A stretch of 64,000 nt of DNA from Siphonodentalium dalli (Eukaryota; Mollusca; Scaphopoda; Gadilida; Siphonodentaliidae), in contig CP136066.1 of assembly GCA_032622095.1 (NCBI GenBank), positions 10,811,784 through 10,875,783 of the forward strand, in the 5' to 3' direction. The position numbers and the translations under genes are program-made. Within the stretch, counting starts at the first letter, position 1. Each line of letters starts with the position of its first letter. This document shows positions 34,041-45,269 of the stretch, one piece after another. The notes beneath the pieces are model-generated. The model made no database searches and was not told the origin of the DNA. It saw only the letters and a list, made by a program, of their open reading frames with translations.

Positions 34041-34189
34041 AAGTGGATATCAGGAGTGCATTACCTGAGGCCATTCTTATATCATCATTACGCCCACTTC
34101 TGGTGTATATTGGCAAGCATATATGCCGGAGGTGATGGACCAAATGTGATTAAAGCGTACTCGGTATTTGTGTAATTCGATGTACTAAA

Positions 34190-34480
34190 TGTGATTAGAA
34201 ACGTACTCGGTGTTTGCCTACTTGAACCATCTAACAAAGATCAACAATGTTGGTCTCATTATTATTCTGCATGCTAATGCATGCACTATTCAGACCACTA
34301 TTTCAAATGAAATTATAAGAGGTATTTGCATATACTTATGTGGACTAGAAATGTACTCGGGATGTGCATACTTGAACAGCGCAACGAAGATAGTGTGCCT
34401 TTGGCCTGATTATTATGCATGTTATTTCACCCACTATTCATACCTCAATGTTTCAAAAAAAATGATATCAAATAACAAAG
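34190..34480 (+). repeat. two tandem units of about 150 bp
   Basis: The passage with gtactcggtgtttgcctactt, then caaagat, ctcattattattctgcatg, and cactattcagacc (from 34203) is repeated, diverged, from about 34353 (gtactcgggatgtgcatactt, cgaagat, ctgattattatgcatg, cactattcatacc). Confidence 0.65.
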
Positions 34481-35870
34481 AAAAGATACATGCCAGCCGA
34501 AAACAATTCAAAAGTCATATAAGAGAACCGCAAAACCGATAGCTTAATGTATTTGCGCAAGCTGGTGGCGCGTCAATATAATAACGTATCAATCCTCAAG
34601 ACTTTTTTGGCAATGGGTGTGTGGTTATTGGTGTATCAATGCAATGACCGCTGCATGTTTTGCGATGGACATTCAACCAATTGGAACGAATGCGCCATTT
34701 GTGAACACATATCATACGTAAAGTATGGTGTTTAAATATTTTAAATTAAACTTTAGTTTGTCACGTCCGATTTTTTAAATCCTTTCTCACCAAGTGCAGA
34801 GTATTTATACATGCAAAACATATCACATATAATCAACTACACAACCGTTACCTATATACATATTTTTCACAATCACTACATTAAAGCTGCAATGTGTTTT
34901 ATATGTGGCTGATAATATGATCCTGAGGGCGTTACCATTTCTGGTTTTCTTGTAACGGTGTTGCTCGCGTGTCAGGTTTGTCGCACGCTTGAACAATCTG
35001 AGCACACTGCCACTTCTCGACCGCTATCACGTGACGACGTACTGTCACCATCTGATCGCCCCCATGATGCAGCAGGTATATTTGATACTGTGAGGGAAGC
35101 CAAATATGGCCGCAAACTATATATCAGCACTTCAAGTGTGTGATGGGTTTCATGTTAGCAACATAGTGTACATGTGTGGACAGAACATTCAGTCAATCAC
35201 AAACTTATGAAGCCAGATTATATACGCCAGTTTGGAAAAACGGGACGTATTATGTCCGCCGAGACGCCCGCCTGTCCACTCTATCTCGCCAAAGAAAACC
35301 AAACTTGAGATATTGGTGAAATTCCTTCTAAATATGCGAGGACGGATGCATTTTCGAACCTCAACAGTTAATCGCGAATATTCATATCTATTACTAATTT
35401 CAGTACCTCGAGCATATTGCTTTTTATTGTTTCCTTACATAAATCCACTATAGTGTGCATGGCATAACATATTATTGGTATTATACAAGTCCCCATTTCA
35501 TTAGCTCAACAATACCCCGATGATAACACTGCATCATGTACAATCGTCATGCGCACAACGTCCATATATGGGACCATGCTGACAGTCAGTGTACCATTGT
35601 ACATAGCAGCTGAGCCCAGGCACCGTTTACATATGAATAGGAAAGCATTCATTCGACGCCCTTGAACCAGTATTGATGTGATTAGTGCATCAGTATGAAC
35701 CCAGACACCATTTGTATTCGAACACGAGAAGCATTCGCGTTTATCTGTGATCGCGGTCCATTGCCGATGGTGGTTGATATACCACAATCATAATGGCAAT
35801 TTACATTGCACCATAAAACTTGAAGTATGCAGCGATCAATTAGTCTTAGGGACACATAAAGGCACAACAA
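34481..35870. other. noncoding stretch with one exon-like passage
   Basis: The only item of interest is the signal-peptide-like passage at 34917-35075 discussed in the findings. Several frames at 35506-35870 are short and overlapping and carry no known domain. Confidence 0.35.
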
Positions 35871-35874
35871 ACCA

Positions 35875-36865
35875 CGTACACGCTGACGTACTCGTGCACC
35901 GATTATGTATCGTGTCGTCTTTTGTGCAAATTTTAACTCTCACTGTGCTGTTGATGAATACATTCGACACAACTTAACAAGCTATAGATGACCATGCATC
36001 AGGTGTGTCTTAATACGCCCGTGTGCTAGTTTCAATGTGTATATTTTTGTGAGAGGAAAACATGTGTATGTATTGAAAGAAAATTCTCTTCTATGGTTTT
36101 GTTCATAACCTAATTTTGTTCTTCTCAAACTAAATTTGGTACTGTGGTCAAAACCACAGATGGAACCAATAACAGTTTATTTCAAATCCAGATGATGTTG
36201 AGCGTAATTTGAGTATTTGGATCTGATTAAAAACATGGGTTTCATATTTATAGGACAAAGTTCAAAACCAGTATTGGTTTTGTTCAGAATCAGATTTTAT
36301 TTAGCATATGGTTTCGATCAAAACCAAAATTGGTTCCATATATATACGGGACAAAAGTTCAAAATCAGTTTTGGTTTGATAAAACCAAATACTCATATCA
36401 TCTGGTTTTGATCAAAAACAAAATTGGTTTTGAACTTTTGTCTCATGTATGTAACCAATGTAGGTTTTGAACAAACCAAATACCAAATACTCTATACCAA
36501 CTGGTTTTGATCAATACCAAAATTGGTTTCATATATGGGATAAAGTTCAAAAAGTTTTGGTTTTGTTCAAAACCAGATGGTACTTAGTATTTGGTTTTGA
36601 TCAAAATCAGATGGTACTTGATATTTGTTTTTTATCAAAACCTAATTTGGTTACATATATGCGATAAAGTTCAAAACCAATATTGTTTTTTTTTAAACAA
36701 AGAAGTTTAATAAGAGTGTAACGTACACGTATACGGATTGTGCATCGTGTCGCCTTTTGTGCAGATTATAACTCTCAATGTTCTGTTGAAGAATCAAATC
36801 AACAAAACGTAACAAGCTAGAACACCATGCACCAGGCGTGTCATAATACGCACGTGTGCTAGTTA
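35875..36865 (+). repeat. approximately 155-bp direct repeats flanking a palindromic minisatellite
   Basis: 35875-36035 and 36713-36865 are diverged direct copies (both contain cgtgtcg, cttttgtgca, aacaagcta, ccatgcatcaggtgtgtc or ccatgcaccaggcgtgtc, and cgtgtgctagtt). Between them lies a minisatellite in which GGTTTTGATCAAAACC (a perfect 16-bp palindrome) and ttcaaaaccag/aattggtttcatat recur. This suggests segment duplication, or an element whose ends are the direct repeats. Confidence 0.65.
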
Positions 36866-37441
36866 CAGGTTGCATTCCAGAAATATTTACTACAACAGTT
36901 GGAGTTATCAGCCAAAACCAATAAAGCTAACTCTGGTAAAATGGGAAGACAAACCAAAAATTGAACTTCACTTATACTTTATGTTTGTAACTATAAACCA
37001 GCATTCGAAGTTCATTACATTCAGGCAGCATTCTATATTAAATGGATTCTCCCATCCAGCTATATAATTTATAAAAAATATACATTGAAATGGTTTATTA
37101 TTCATTTGGAGGGGTGTTCATGTAATAAACACAGAAGACAGACGGACGCGAATATAATACAAGCGCGGTAGGATAATTTGTGGGAAATCTTCAGAAAACA
37201 AGTCCAACGAACGGACTAGCTGTTTGTTGCACTTAGTAGACACCTTTCTCATAATGAACGACGACAGATAATTATTACGAATAGTTATTTGTTGTCGTAT
37301 TTATTTCGGACGGTCCAAAATCCTGTTCGCAGAATTGAGGATTACGAGTCCGTTTGTGAGACAATCGTGCTATTTATCTTATCTTACTCTATTTTGCGGC
37401 AAAGTGAAGACCGGATGCGACGCACGCCTGTTATATATATG
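36866..37441. other. noncoding stretch
   Basis: No supported feature between the direct repeat and the foldback that follows. Confidence 0.4.
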
Positions 37442-37449
37442 CATGTTAA

Positions 37450-37706
37450 TGGGTAGAGAGGTAATGTCGCAAGAGCTATACTCGACCTTCACCTCAGAAT
37501 TTGCAGTCACGTTATATTCAACTAATTAACTGGTCTTTTTCTGGTGGTTTCTAGAACACCAAAGTGGGTGGAACATCTTGATATATAAGCCAAATTGCAC
37601 ATGCGGGTGGAATTGAGTCGATTTGAGATTATAGATGCGCGCCCAACGAGTATACCATTTATTGAGGTCAATGACGAGTATAGCTCTTGCGACATTACCC
37701 CGCTAC
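37450..37706. mobile_element. 257-bp foldback element with about 45-bp inverted ends
   Basis: 37450-37496 (tgggtagagaggtaatgtcg, then caagagctatactcg and a diverged acctca) is the reverse complement of 37663-37706. The core GGTAATGTCGCAAGAGCTAT is exact. A related single end with TTACCTCGCTACCAT is at 62137-62151. There is no coding capacity. Confidence 0.65.
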
Positions 37707-38369
37707 CATGTTAATGCCTCTGACCGATTAACATAACGAGACATTTAAAAGAGTAAACACGGACTATTCCAGCCAAACATACACAATTCATTGAAAATCG
37801 TGTGCCCAGCCATTTATTTGAATCTGGAATACCATCACGATCTAAGACGGTGCGTGGTATGAATTATGAGTACCCATTAACAGCGGTATATGAACCCCCG
37901 TATACCGCCTGAAATTAGCCCGGCTGCAAAAAAAACTAAATTAGGGGGTGGGTGGGCTATTAGTTAACAACGTTGTACTCACCTAGTAAAAGAATTAGGA
38001 TTAAACAAACGACCAAACTCCTTCCAACGATATGTATCTGGCGTTCACTCTCATTCAATGAACATTGACGCAAAACGAAATGCAGTGAAGTACCAGCTGC
38101 GAACTTGCGACTGCAAATAAATTATGTGCTCAGTGGGCGCATCATTTTATGTCAATCATTTCTGAGAACTCAACGCAGTTTCACAGCAAACAACAAACGG
38201 TCGGCAGTGTTGGTTACTGTGAAGTAATCATATCCCATATAGTCCAGGAGTTATTGGTCAACCTCTGCACCCCCCCCCCAGGACTCAACTTCACCCCACT
38301 AATTTTCTTTCTTAATGTCTCCTCTAATTTTTTTCACTTGTTAACAAGAAAAAAACAGTGGCCGCAGAG
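37707..38369. other. noncoding stretch
   Basis: Contains a run of nine C at about 38271-38279. No gene or clear repeat. Confidence 0.4.
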
Positions 38370-39530
38370 ACAAACAAGATGGCGTCCATCATGGCGGCCA
38401 TTTTTTTTATATGCACCAGGTCTCTTTGCTCGCCGTTATAGTAAAGATGATATCACATGCGGTCTTGTTTTTCGCTCGATTCCGTAAGCTAATATAAAAC
38501 CCTTACCAATTAGCAAAAAAATCCGACACCAGAATCCAATATGGCGGCCAAGATGGCCGCCGAAATGTGAAATTATGCTATTGCACCACCTTTCGTTTGT
38601 CTCTGTGGGAAAATATTGGCATTTTGGCATGATGTTATACATTTATCGTATAGAAGAGTCATTGGCGAAGACATGGGGACCATAATATACATTCATTGTG
38701 AGATACATTTGTCCGTTATCACGTTTTCCCAAATGCCGGTATAATAGGTCAAAGCCGAATCAACGCTAATAACGTGATGTAATGTTTCGAATCAATGAAT
38801 GTTATTGCTATCATAACAACACCCATGCATATATATGTACAGGAGATAGTCGAACTAGGATTCCTCTTATACTTGAGTTGAGAAATATTCACCCTAATTC
38901 AAGATGGCGCCCAAAATGGCCACCAGAAATAAAAAATCGCCGAAAATCGCTGATTTTAACATCAGTGAGCATTATTGTCATGATAAATCCACACCTACTT
39001 ACCATTGTGAGTTGGGAACACTTAGGCGAAGAACTTTCCTTGTACCATATCCAAATAAAAGTCCCCAAAATCCAAAATGGCGCCCACAATGGCGGACAGA
39101 TTTTGAAAAATCACCGAAATTCCCTCATATTCACACCATTGGGCATTATTGTAGAGACAACTCCACCCATGCTTACAGTTGAGTTGTAAATACTGAGCTG
39201 AAGTAATTACCTTACATCTCATGCAAGAAATGGTTTTCCAAATCGAAGATGGCTGCCAAAATGGTGACCGAAATTTGAAAACACGCCTGCATTTCTTACT
39301 TTCTTACGATGGGCATTATTGTTTCGCGATTTCTACCCACCATTGCATGTTGATGTGGAATATTGATATGAAGTATTCATTAGGGTTTGGCAATTGATAC
39401 TCACAGTCAAGATGGTGGCCAAACTGGCGGCCAGAAATTGAAAAGAAGTCGATATTATCACATGATAATTTCAACTGTTTGTCATAATATCGGTATGTAT
39501 GGACGAAACTGTACATAAACCATCTATTAG
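38370..39530 (+). repeat. approximately 170-bp periodic repeat with AAGATGGCGGC-type motifs
   Basis: The motif AAGATGGCGxCC followed within about 10 bases by AATGGCGGCC or a variant recurs near 38380, 38541, 38903, 39076, 39248 and 39411. Spacings are about 161, 362 (twice about 181), 173, 172 and 163. Around each motif recur words such as gggcattattgt, ccacctac/ccaccca and tgaaaattgaaa-like passages. Units are strongly diverged. CAAGATGGCGGC is the consensus of the YY1 zinc-finger protein binding site. Confidence 0.65.
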
Positions 39531-39694
39531 TTCAACTTAAACGTATCAAAACGCATGACATAGCTCGTATCCTTCTGGAAAGATGAAAACCCACAATTAA
39601 TATCGCGATGTGGCATTTCGAAATCCATTCTCCACTCAGCGCCGATAATGGCCGTAACCGTAGTTGCGCTGAATAGTCATATCAGAACAATTAC

Positions 39695-39805
39695 CTGATA
39701 ACAGATTCTGATTTGCCACGTCACGTCCATAATTATCTGGACCAGCTTCCATTTCTTTGTCTGATAAATCTAGGTCGCTCACACCGACAAAGTATTCACC
39801 ACTTC
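39695..39805 (-). CDS. candidate host exon, 111 bases, phase 1-1
   Basis: On the minus strand the segment follows CCCTTCTCCCAG (AG at 39807-39806) and precedes CAG|GTAATT (GT at 39694-39693). Both boundaries give phase 1, so the exon is symmetric, 37 codons in total. The peptide reads SGEYFVGVSDLDLSDKEMEA and then GPDNYGRDVANQNLLS, acidic and not repeat-derived. I do not recognise a domain. The frame is also open through both boundaries (39636-39830), so the splice sites are only suggested. The alternative is a chance open stretch. Confidence 0.3.
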
Positions 39806-40697
39806 CTGGGAGAAGGGTCCCTCTAATCATAACGTTTCAAACAGCTCATTTTTCGGTGTCTAGCTTACGATTTTAAATATTTGCTAAATATGGGATTTGT
39901 GCGTCATCTTGAACTAGGAAGGTATATGGTCGTATACAAGCTTACAGAAGGTCATCTATATGTATGTGTCTCATACCCCATGGGGATAACGCCATGTACA
40001 ACTGGCGAACCAGGTAGCTAGTCACTTCTCAATAGATGGTTCGTCAACTCACAAACTCAGCGAACTCAAACTCAGTGGACAACTTTGACAGTGTTTCGAA
40101 CGTTGCTAGCTGTCGAATTCTCTTGGACAGATGTCTATCTGTTAAGGAGAAGACCATAATGTACCGACTACCCACACTTCTTGACCATGATCCGAAGCAA
40201 ACTGTGTGACGTTTAGCAGTTGTCTCCCAGCAGACAAGAACAATACTCGCGGTGCTAGTTTGTGGACATGTGCCATGATAGTGGGAATGAAATGGGCAAC
40301 GGTATACACCACCCCTATACCTGTTGCATGGTTAAGATATAGAATGTAATGCGTGCCTTTTTTTTGGTGTGGTAAGATTGTATTTCCACATCCGTTTCGA
40401 AGCCGGTCTGATTCAACTTGACCAGACGAACAATTTTTCTGGATAATACTATTTGCTAGCCTCCCCCAAAACAGTCGGATGGACTACAGGATAATGTCTT
40501 TATGGCATGAAGGTATGCGTTTTTGTTATCCTCTCGCATGGTTAGTGTCAGTATGTGGGCTGTATTATTCAAGAAAATGTCAGGAACTGTGGTGCATTTA
40601 TTTCACTATGTATTTAAAGCACAATGTATAGTCTCGATGGCAATGGCTGTGGACGTTGGGGAACGCGATCTTTATGACCATATAGCTTTATATATAT

Positions 40698-41496
40698 ACT
40701 AGAAGGTGACCCGACTTCGTCCGAACTTTGACCTTGAATTGACCATTTTGAAGGTCAAGGTCAGGAGGGATCAAACACCAACACCCCAAAAATGGTGGAA
40801 ATCGGTCCAGCGGATACCGGGAAATCGGCCCAGCGGATACCGAGATACCCTATGCATCAAATTTCGTCCGTAAAAATCCGCCAGTTTTACCCGATTTGAT
40901 TTACACTAAAATATATAAACGCGCCTCATATACACACGCTCATTAATTATCAAGTTTCAACGTAAAGATAAATTACCATCGGTGCCCGATATATCGCCAA
41001 GACGTCTGAAACAGTCAAATGCATCGGCCGGTTAAGCGTTAACGTGATCTAACGTTATGACCTCTAACGACGTCATAGAAGTTACGCATTGTTTTTTATC
41101 CTGATGGAAGATAGTACCACTTCTTCTTGATAATTGAGGCAGATAACCAAAACGGATACATACGCATTATATATCGTTAGAAAGAGGAAACACGAAAGAT
41201 TCTCACAGTGTCATTATTATGACTGGCATTTTATTATTCGCGCTGTTTCGAATCGATTTGTAAGCACCGAACTCAAATGAAAGTCCCGTAACACAGCGTA
41301 AAAACAGATTTGACCTCGGCACGTGAAAAGTTGACCTCGGATCTGAAAATTAATATGCCTATGCCACTTCCCGACCGATAGTACCCTCACATACGAAGTT
41401 TCATCGAAATCGGGTCGGCCGTTTTCGAGTTCATCGCGAACACACAGACACACAGATACACACACACACAGACAGATCTTCCAAAATATATAATAG
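40698..41496 (+). mobile_element. nonautonomous element 1 of a three-element head-to-tail array
   Basis: Starts ACTAGAAGGTGACCCGACTT and ends with cacacagacacacagataca-type runs followed by tcttccaaaatatata. The body contains ttgaccttgaattgac and gaaggtcaaggtca words. The head ACTAG..GACCCGACTTCGTCC and the gacagaca...tcttcaaaatatata tail are typical of RTE-related SINE-like repeats. The next element starts directly after it. Confidence 0.6.
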
Positions 41497-42931
41497 ACTA
41501 GCAGGTGGACCCGACTTCGTCCGGGCTGTTTCCCCTCTGCTTTTCGGCGAATTGCGCGATTTGACCTTGAATTGTCGATTTTGAAGGTCAAGGTCAGGTG
41601 GGGTCACGATTTGACCCGTCCAAAACACTGCCCGGACAAAAATACCCTACAAAAGTACCCGTCGAAATCCATCCGGTTTTACCCAATTTGACCTTGAATT
41701 GATCATTTTGAAGGTCAAGGTCAGGTCGGGGTCACGATTTGACCCGTCCAAAACACTCAGTGGACAAAAATAACCCTATGTATCAAATTTCGTCGAAATC
41801 CCATCAAAATTCGCGATTTGACCTTGAATTGACCCGATTTCAAGGCGAAGGTCACGTCGCACGGGCAATTGAATAGGCTTACGACACTCCCCAAACGAAA
41901 GTATCCCCAGACACTAATTTTCATCGAAATCCCGTGATACTCGGGCGTTCGATCTTTAAATGACACGATTTCAAGGTCAATGTCACGTCGCACGGGCAAA
42001 TTAATAGGCCCATGCCACTCCCCGGCCGAAAGTACCCCCCACATACCAAGTTTCGTCGAAATCGGCTTGGCGACGTTGTCCGGACTATTCAAAAACCAAA
42101 TTTCAAGTCGATAGCTCTACCCGTTTCCGAGATCTGGTCTGCGCATGCGCGAAGCTGGCGTTGCACGGGCTCGGCGACCCGATAAAATTCGTATCCGGGG
42201 CAAGATACATTCACATAGCAAATTTCAAGTCGATAGCTTCTCCCGTTTCCGAGATCTCGTCTGCGCATGCGCGAAGCTGTCGTCGCACGGGCTCGGCGAC
42301 CCGATAAAATTCGTATCCGGGGCAAGATACATTCACATAGCAAATTTCAAGTCGATAGCTCCACCCGTTTCCGAGATCTCGTCTGCGCATGCGCGAAGCT
42401 GGCGTCGCACGGGCTCGGCGACCCGATAAAATTCGTATCCGGGGCAAGATACATTCACATAGCAAATTTCAAGTCGATAGCTTCTCCCGTTTCCGAGATC
42501 TCGTCTGCGCATGCGCGAAGCTGTCGTCGCACGGGCTCGGCGACCCGATAAAATTCGTATCCGGGGCAAGATACAATCACATAGCAAATTTCAAGTCGAT
42601 AGCTCCACCCGTTTCCGAGATCTCGTCTGCGCATGCGCGAAGCTGGCGTCGCACGGGCTCGGCGACCCGATAAAATTCGTATCCGGGGCAAGATACATTC
42701 ACATAGCAAATTTCAAGTCGATACCTCCACCCGTTTCCGAGATCTCGTCTGCGCATGCGCGAAGCGGGCGCCGCACGGGCTCGCCAATACGACAACGTCC
42801 ACCGCCTGGTCAAACTACACACACGTACCAAGTTTCGTCCCGATCGGTCGAGAATCGTAGATTTGTATAAATGACAGACAAACATACATACAGACATACA
42901 GACAAACAGAGGTCTTCAAAATATATATGAG
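41497..42931 (+). mobile_element. nonautonomous element 2 with embedded 122-bp satellite
   Basis: Head ACTAGCAGGTGGACCCGACT at 41497, then four 'ttgaccttgaattg...aaggtcaaggtca' passages, then six units of the 122-bp satellite (42095-42790), then a tail of gacagacaaacatac-like runs and cttcaaaatatatatgag. Element 3 follows immediately at 42932. Confidence 0.65.
42095..42790 (+). repeat. 122-bp CpG-rich satellite, array A, six units
   Basis: Unit landmarks repeat every 122 bases: AATTTCAAGTCGATAGCTCC, CCGTTTCCGAGATCTCGTCT, GCGCATGCGCGAAGCTGGCG, TCGCACGGGCTCGGCGACCC and GATAAAATTCGTATCCGGGG. Units alternate between a gctccaccc...gctggcg and a gcttctccc...gctgtcg variant, giving a 244-bp dimer. 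TGCGCATGCGCG occurs at 42140, 42262, 42384, 42506, 42628 and 42750. Open frames on both strands (75-144 codons) exist because the unit is stop-poor; I do not treat them as genes. Confidence 0.9.
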
Positions 42932-43705
42932 ACTAGCCGATGAGCCCGACGTTGTCCGGGCTATTCAAAAACCAAATTTCAAGTCGATAGCTCCACCCAT
43001 TTCCGAGATCAGGTCTGCGCATGCGCGAAGCTGGCGTCGCACGGGCTCGGCGACCCGATAAAATTCGTATCCGGGGCAAGATACATTCACATAGCAAATT
43101 TCAAGTCGATAGCTCCACCCGTTTCCGAGATCTCGTCTGCGCATGCGCGAAGCTGGCGTCGCACGGGATCGGCGACCCGATAAAATTCGTATCCGGGGCA
43201 AGATACATTCACATAGCAAATTTCAAGTCGATAGCTTCTCCCGTTTCCGAGATCTCGTCTGCGCATGCGCGAAGCTGTCGTCGCACGGTCTCGGCGACCC
43301 GATAAAATTCGTATCCGGGGCAAGATACATTCACATAGCAAATTTCAAGTCGATAGCTCCACCCGTTTCCGAGATCTCGTCTGCGCATGCGCGAAGCTGG
43401 CGTCGCACGGGCTCGGCGACCCGATAAAATTCGTATCCGGGGCAAGATACATTCACATAGCAAATTTCAAGTCGATACCTCCACCCGTTTCCGAGATCTC
43501 GTCTGCGCATGCGCGAAGCGGGCGCCGCACGGGCTCGCCAATACGACAACGTTCACCGCCTGGTCAAACTGCACACACGTACCAAGTTTCGTCCCGATCG
43601 GTCGAGAATCGTAGATTTGTATTAATGACAGACAGACAGACAGACAGACAAACAAACATACAGACAGACAGAGGTCTTCAAAATATATATGAGATATGAG
43701 ATATA
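42932..43705 (+). mobile_element. nonautonomous element 3 with embedded 122-bp satellite
   Basis: Head ACTAGCCGATGAGCCCGACG, then directly five satellite units, then the same unique segment (CAATACGACAACGTTCACCG) and tail as element 2. It lacks the 'aaggtcaaggtca' passages, so it is a shortened relative. Confidence 0.65.
42968..43540 (+). repeat. 122-bp CpG-rich satellite, array B, five units
   Basis: Same unit as array A, with TGCGCATGCGCG at 43016, 43138, 43260, 43382 and 43504, exactly 122 apart. The last unit shares the ataCCTCC and gcgggcgccgc variants with the last unit of array A, so both arrays end identically. Confidence 0.9.
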
Positions 43706-43839
43706 TAACTTTAGAATATCGTAGTTAATGTCTCATGTAGGACAATGGTCGCAATGGTGATGTTACTAAGAAATCACTTGGTGTGCCCAACGTATGTTTA
43801 ACTGAATGCCAGAGCTCGTCAACGCAACATTCCTCTCAG

Positions 43840-44480
43840 ATATGTTAAAAGGGCACTACTAATTATTTTATATATATTTTGCGAAAAACGGTTGGATCCT
43901 CGGAGCTGAACATGTGTACATGTAGGTAATCTGACCAGGGCAATCTTATTAGATATGTCCTGTTGACATCAGATGTCCTAAAAGGATACTAATGATTAAT
44001 CTAACTAAATAAATAATTACATACTTGGTATGGTTGCATTTGGTCGGTGAAAATTGAAGCACTGTGATAAATAGACACGTAGCGTGTCATGAGATAGATG
44101 CCGTTGACCTCATATCAACTTAGATGGGTCTAATATTAGCATTAAAGAGCGTTCCTAATCAGCTTTAAATATATGTAGGACAATTGGTACATATGGGTCA
44201 CCTGGCCAGGTGATTACCATGGGGTAGGCGCCTTTGACCTCAGATGACTTAAATGGGCACTAATACATTAAATTATCATTAAAGAGCGTTTATTGACAGC
44301 CTTGAAAAATTGGTGCATAAAAGTAAAACGACGTGGGGAATGTCACTGGGTAGATGTTAACATCACACGACTTAAAGAGGCACTAATAATTAGCAATAAA
44401 GAGTGTTTACAACTTAAAAGGTAAATCTAACTTCATTCGGAGAGCCATGCAATATGTGCTGTTAACCTCAGATGACTAAT
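43840..44480 (+). repeat. degenerate tandem repeat of about 115-130 bp
   Basis: The words gttgacctcagatgactt, aaagggcactaata and cattaaagagcgttt recur five to six times. Units are diverged in length and sequence. No coding. Confidence 0.6.
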
Positions 44481-44546
44481 AATTTGTTTAAATGACTTGA
44501 TAACTAACGCATTCTTCACCCGAGCAACGCCGGATACCCCAGCTAG

Positions 44547-44588
<42 letters not shown>

Positions 44589-44590
44589 AT
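44420..44590 (-). repeat. minus-strand RTE-type element head and AT microsatellite
   Basis: On the minus strand the passage starting ACTAGCTGGGGTATCCGGCG, then TTGCTCGGGTGAAG, is the head of the widespread element family to which 40698-43705 is related. It is preceded (44548-44585) by about 19 AT dinucleotides. Confidence 0.55.
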
Positions 44591-45269
44591 TATTAACTTC
44601 ACATGGTGCGGCGCGGCCGCGAAAAGCGCGGAAAGTGCGGCAGTGGCCAGGCACGTCAGGTCTGAAGAATAGGTAAACTGCGATTTTATTTTTATTTTAA
44701 ATGCACCCTATTATGTAATAATGAATCGACCGATAACTCCAGTTAGGGTAGCTTGATCTGAATCATAGTTGGTATGTGTATCTACGGGCAAGAACGTACT
44801 CTCTGTATTTCGTATCGTTTTACCGCTATAATGCTTTGCCGTATACAGGGGAAGTTCTAGAGCGAGTTTAGTACAATTTAATTTTACATGAGTTACGGGC
44901 ATTTTTGACTTAGAATTGAACAATTTTGTCAACATGTTTGGTTTGCGGCCGATAACTCTGTTTGGATTTATCGACATGAACAAAAGTTGGTATACGTACG
45001 TGTGTATTACCTGGATCGAAATACACGATAAATTTAAATAAGGGACCGTCGAATCATTTTACACGAGTTATGGCCCTTGTTTTACTTATAATTCTGCTGA
45101 TTTTGTTAACATTTCTGATTTCTGACGACGATTTGGATTATTTGAACTGAACCAAAGTTCACCAGCTAAACCAGCCAACATGCAAAGTTCGTCGAATAAG
45201 GGTTCCGTCCAATTATTTTTACCTCCGTTACAACATTTTTCGACATACAATCAGCATTGACATCGGTTT
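44591..45269. other. noncoding stretch with diverged repeated passages
   Basis: Words such as gagttatggcccttgtttta and gataactctg recur about 180-220 apart (44729, 44949, 45125), with cgaatcattttacac/ccaattatttttacc. This is a degenerate repeat ahead of the main satellite. The 90-codon minus-strand frame at 44711-44983 is a by-product. Confidence 0.4.

Noticed and set aside
42145-43699. Many open frames of 75-144 codons on both strands
   Set aside because: They are products of a stop-poor 122-bp satellite and overlap on opposite strands; 122 is not a multiple of three, so the peptide changes from unit to unit.
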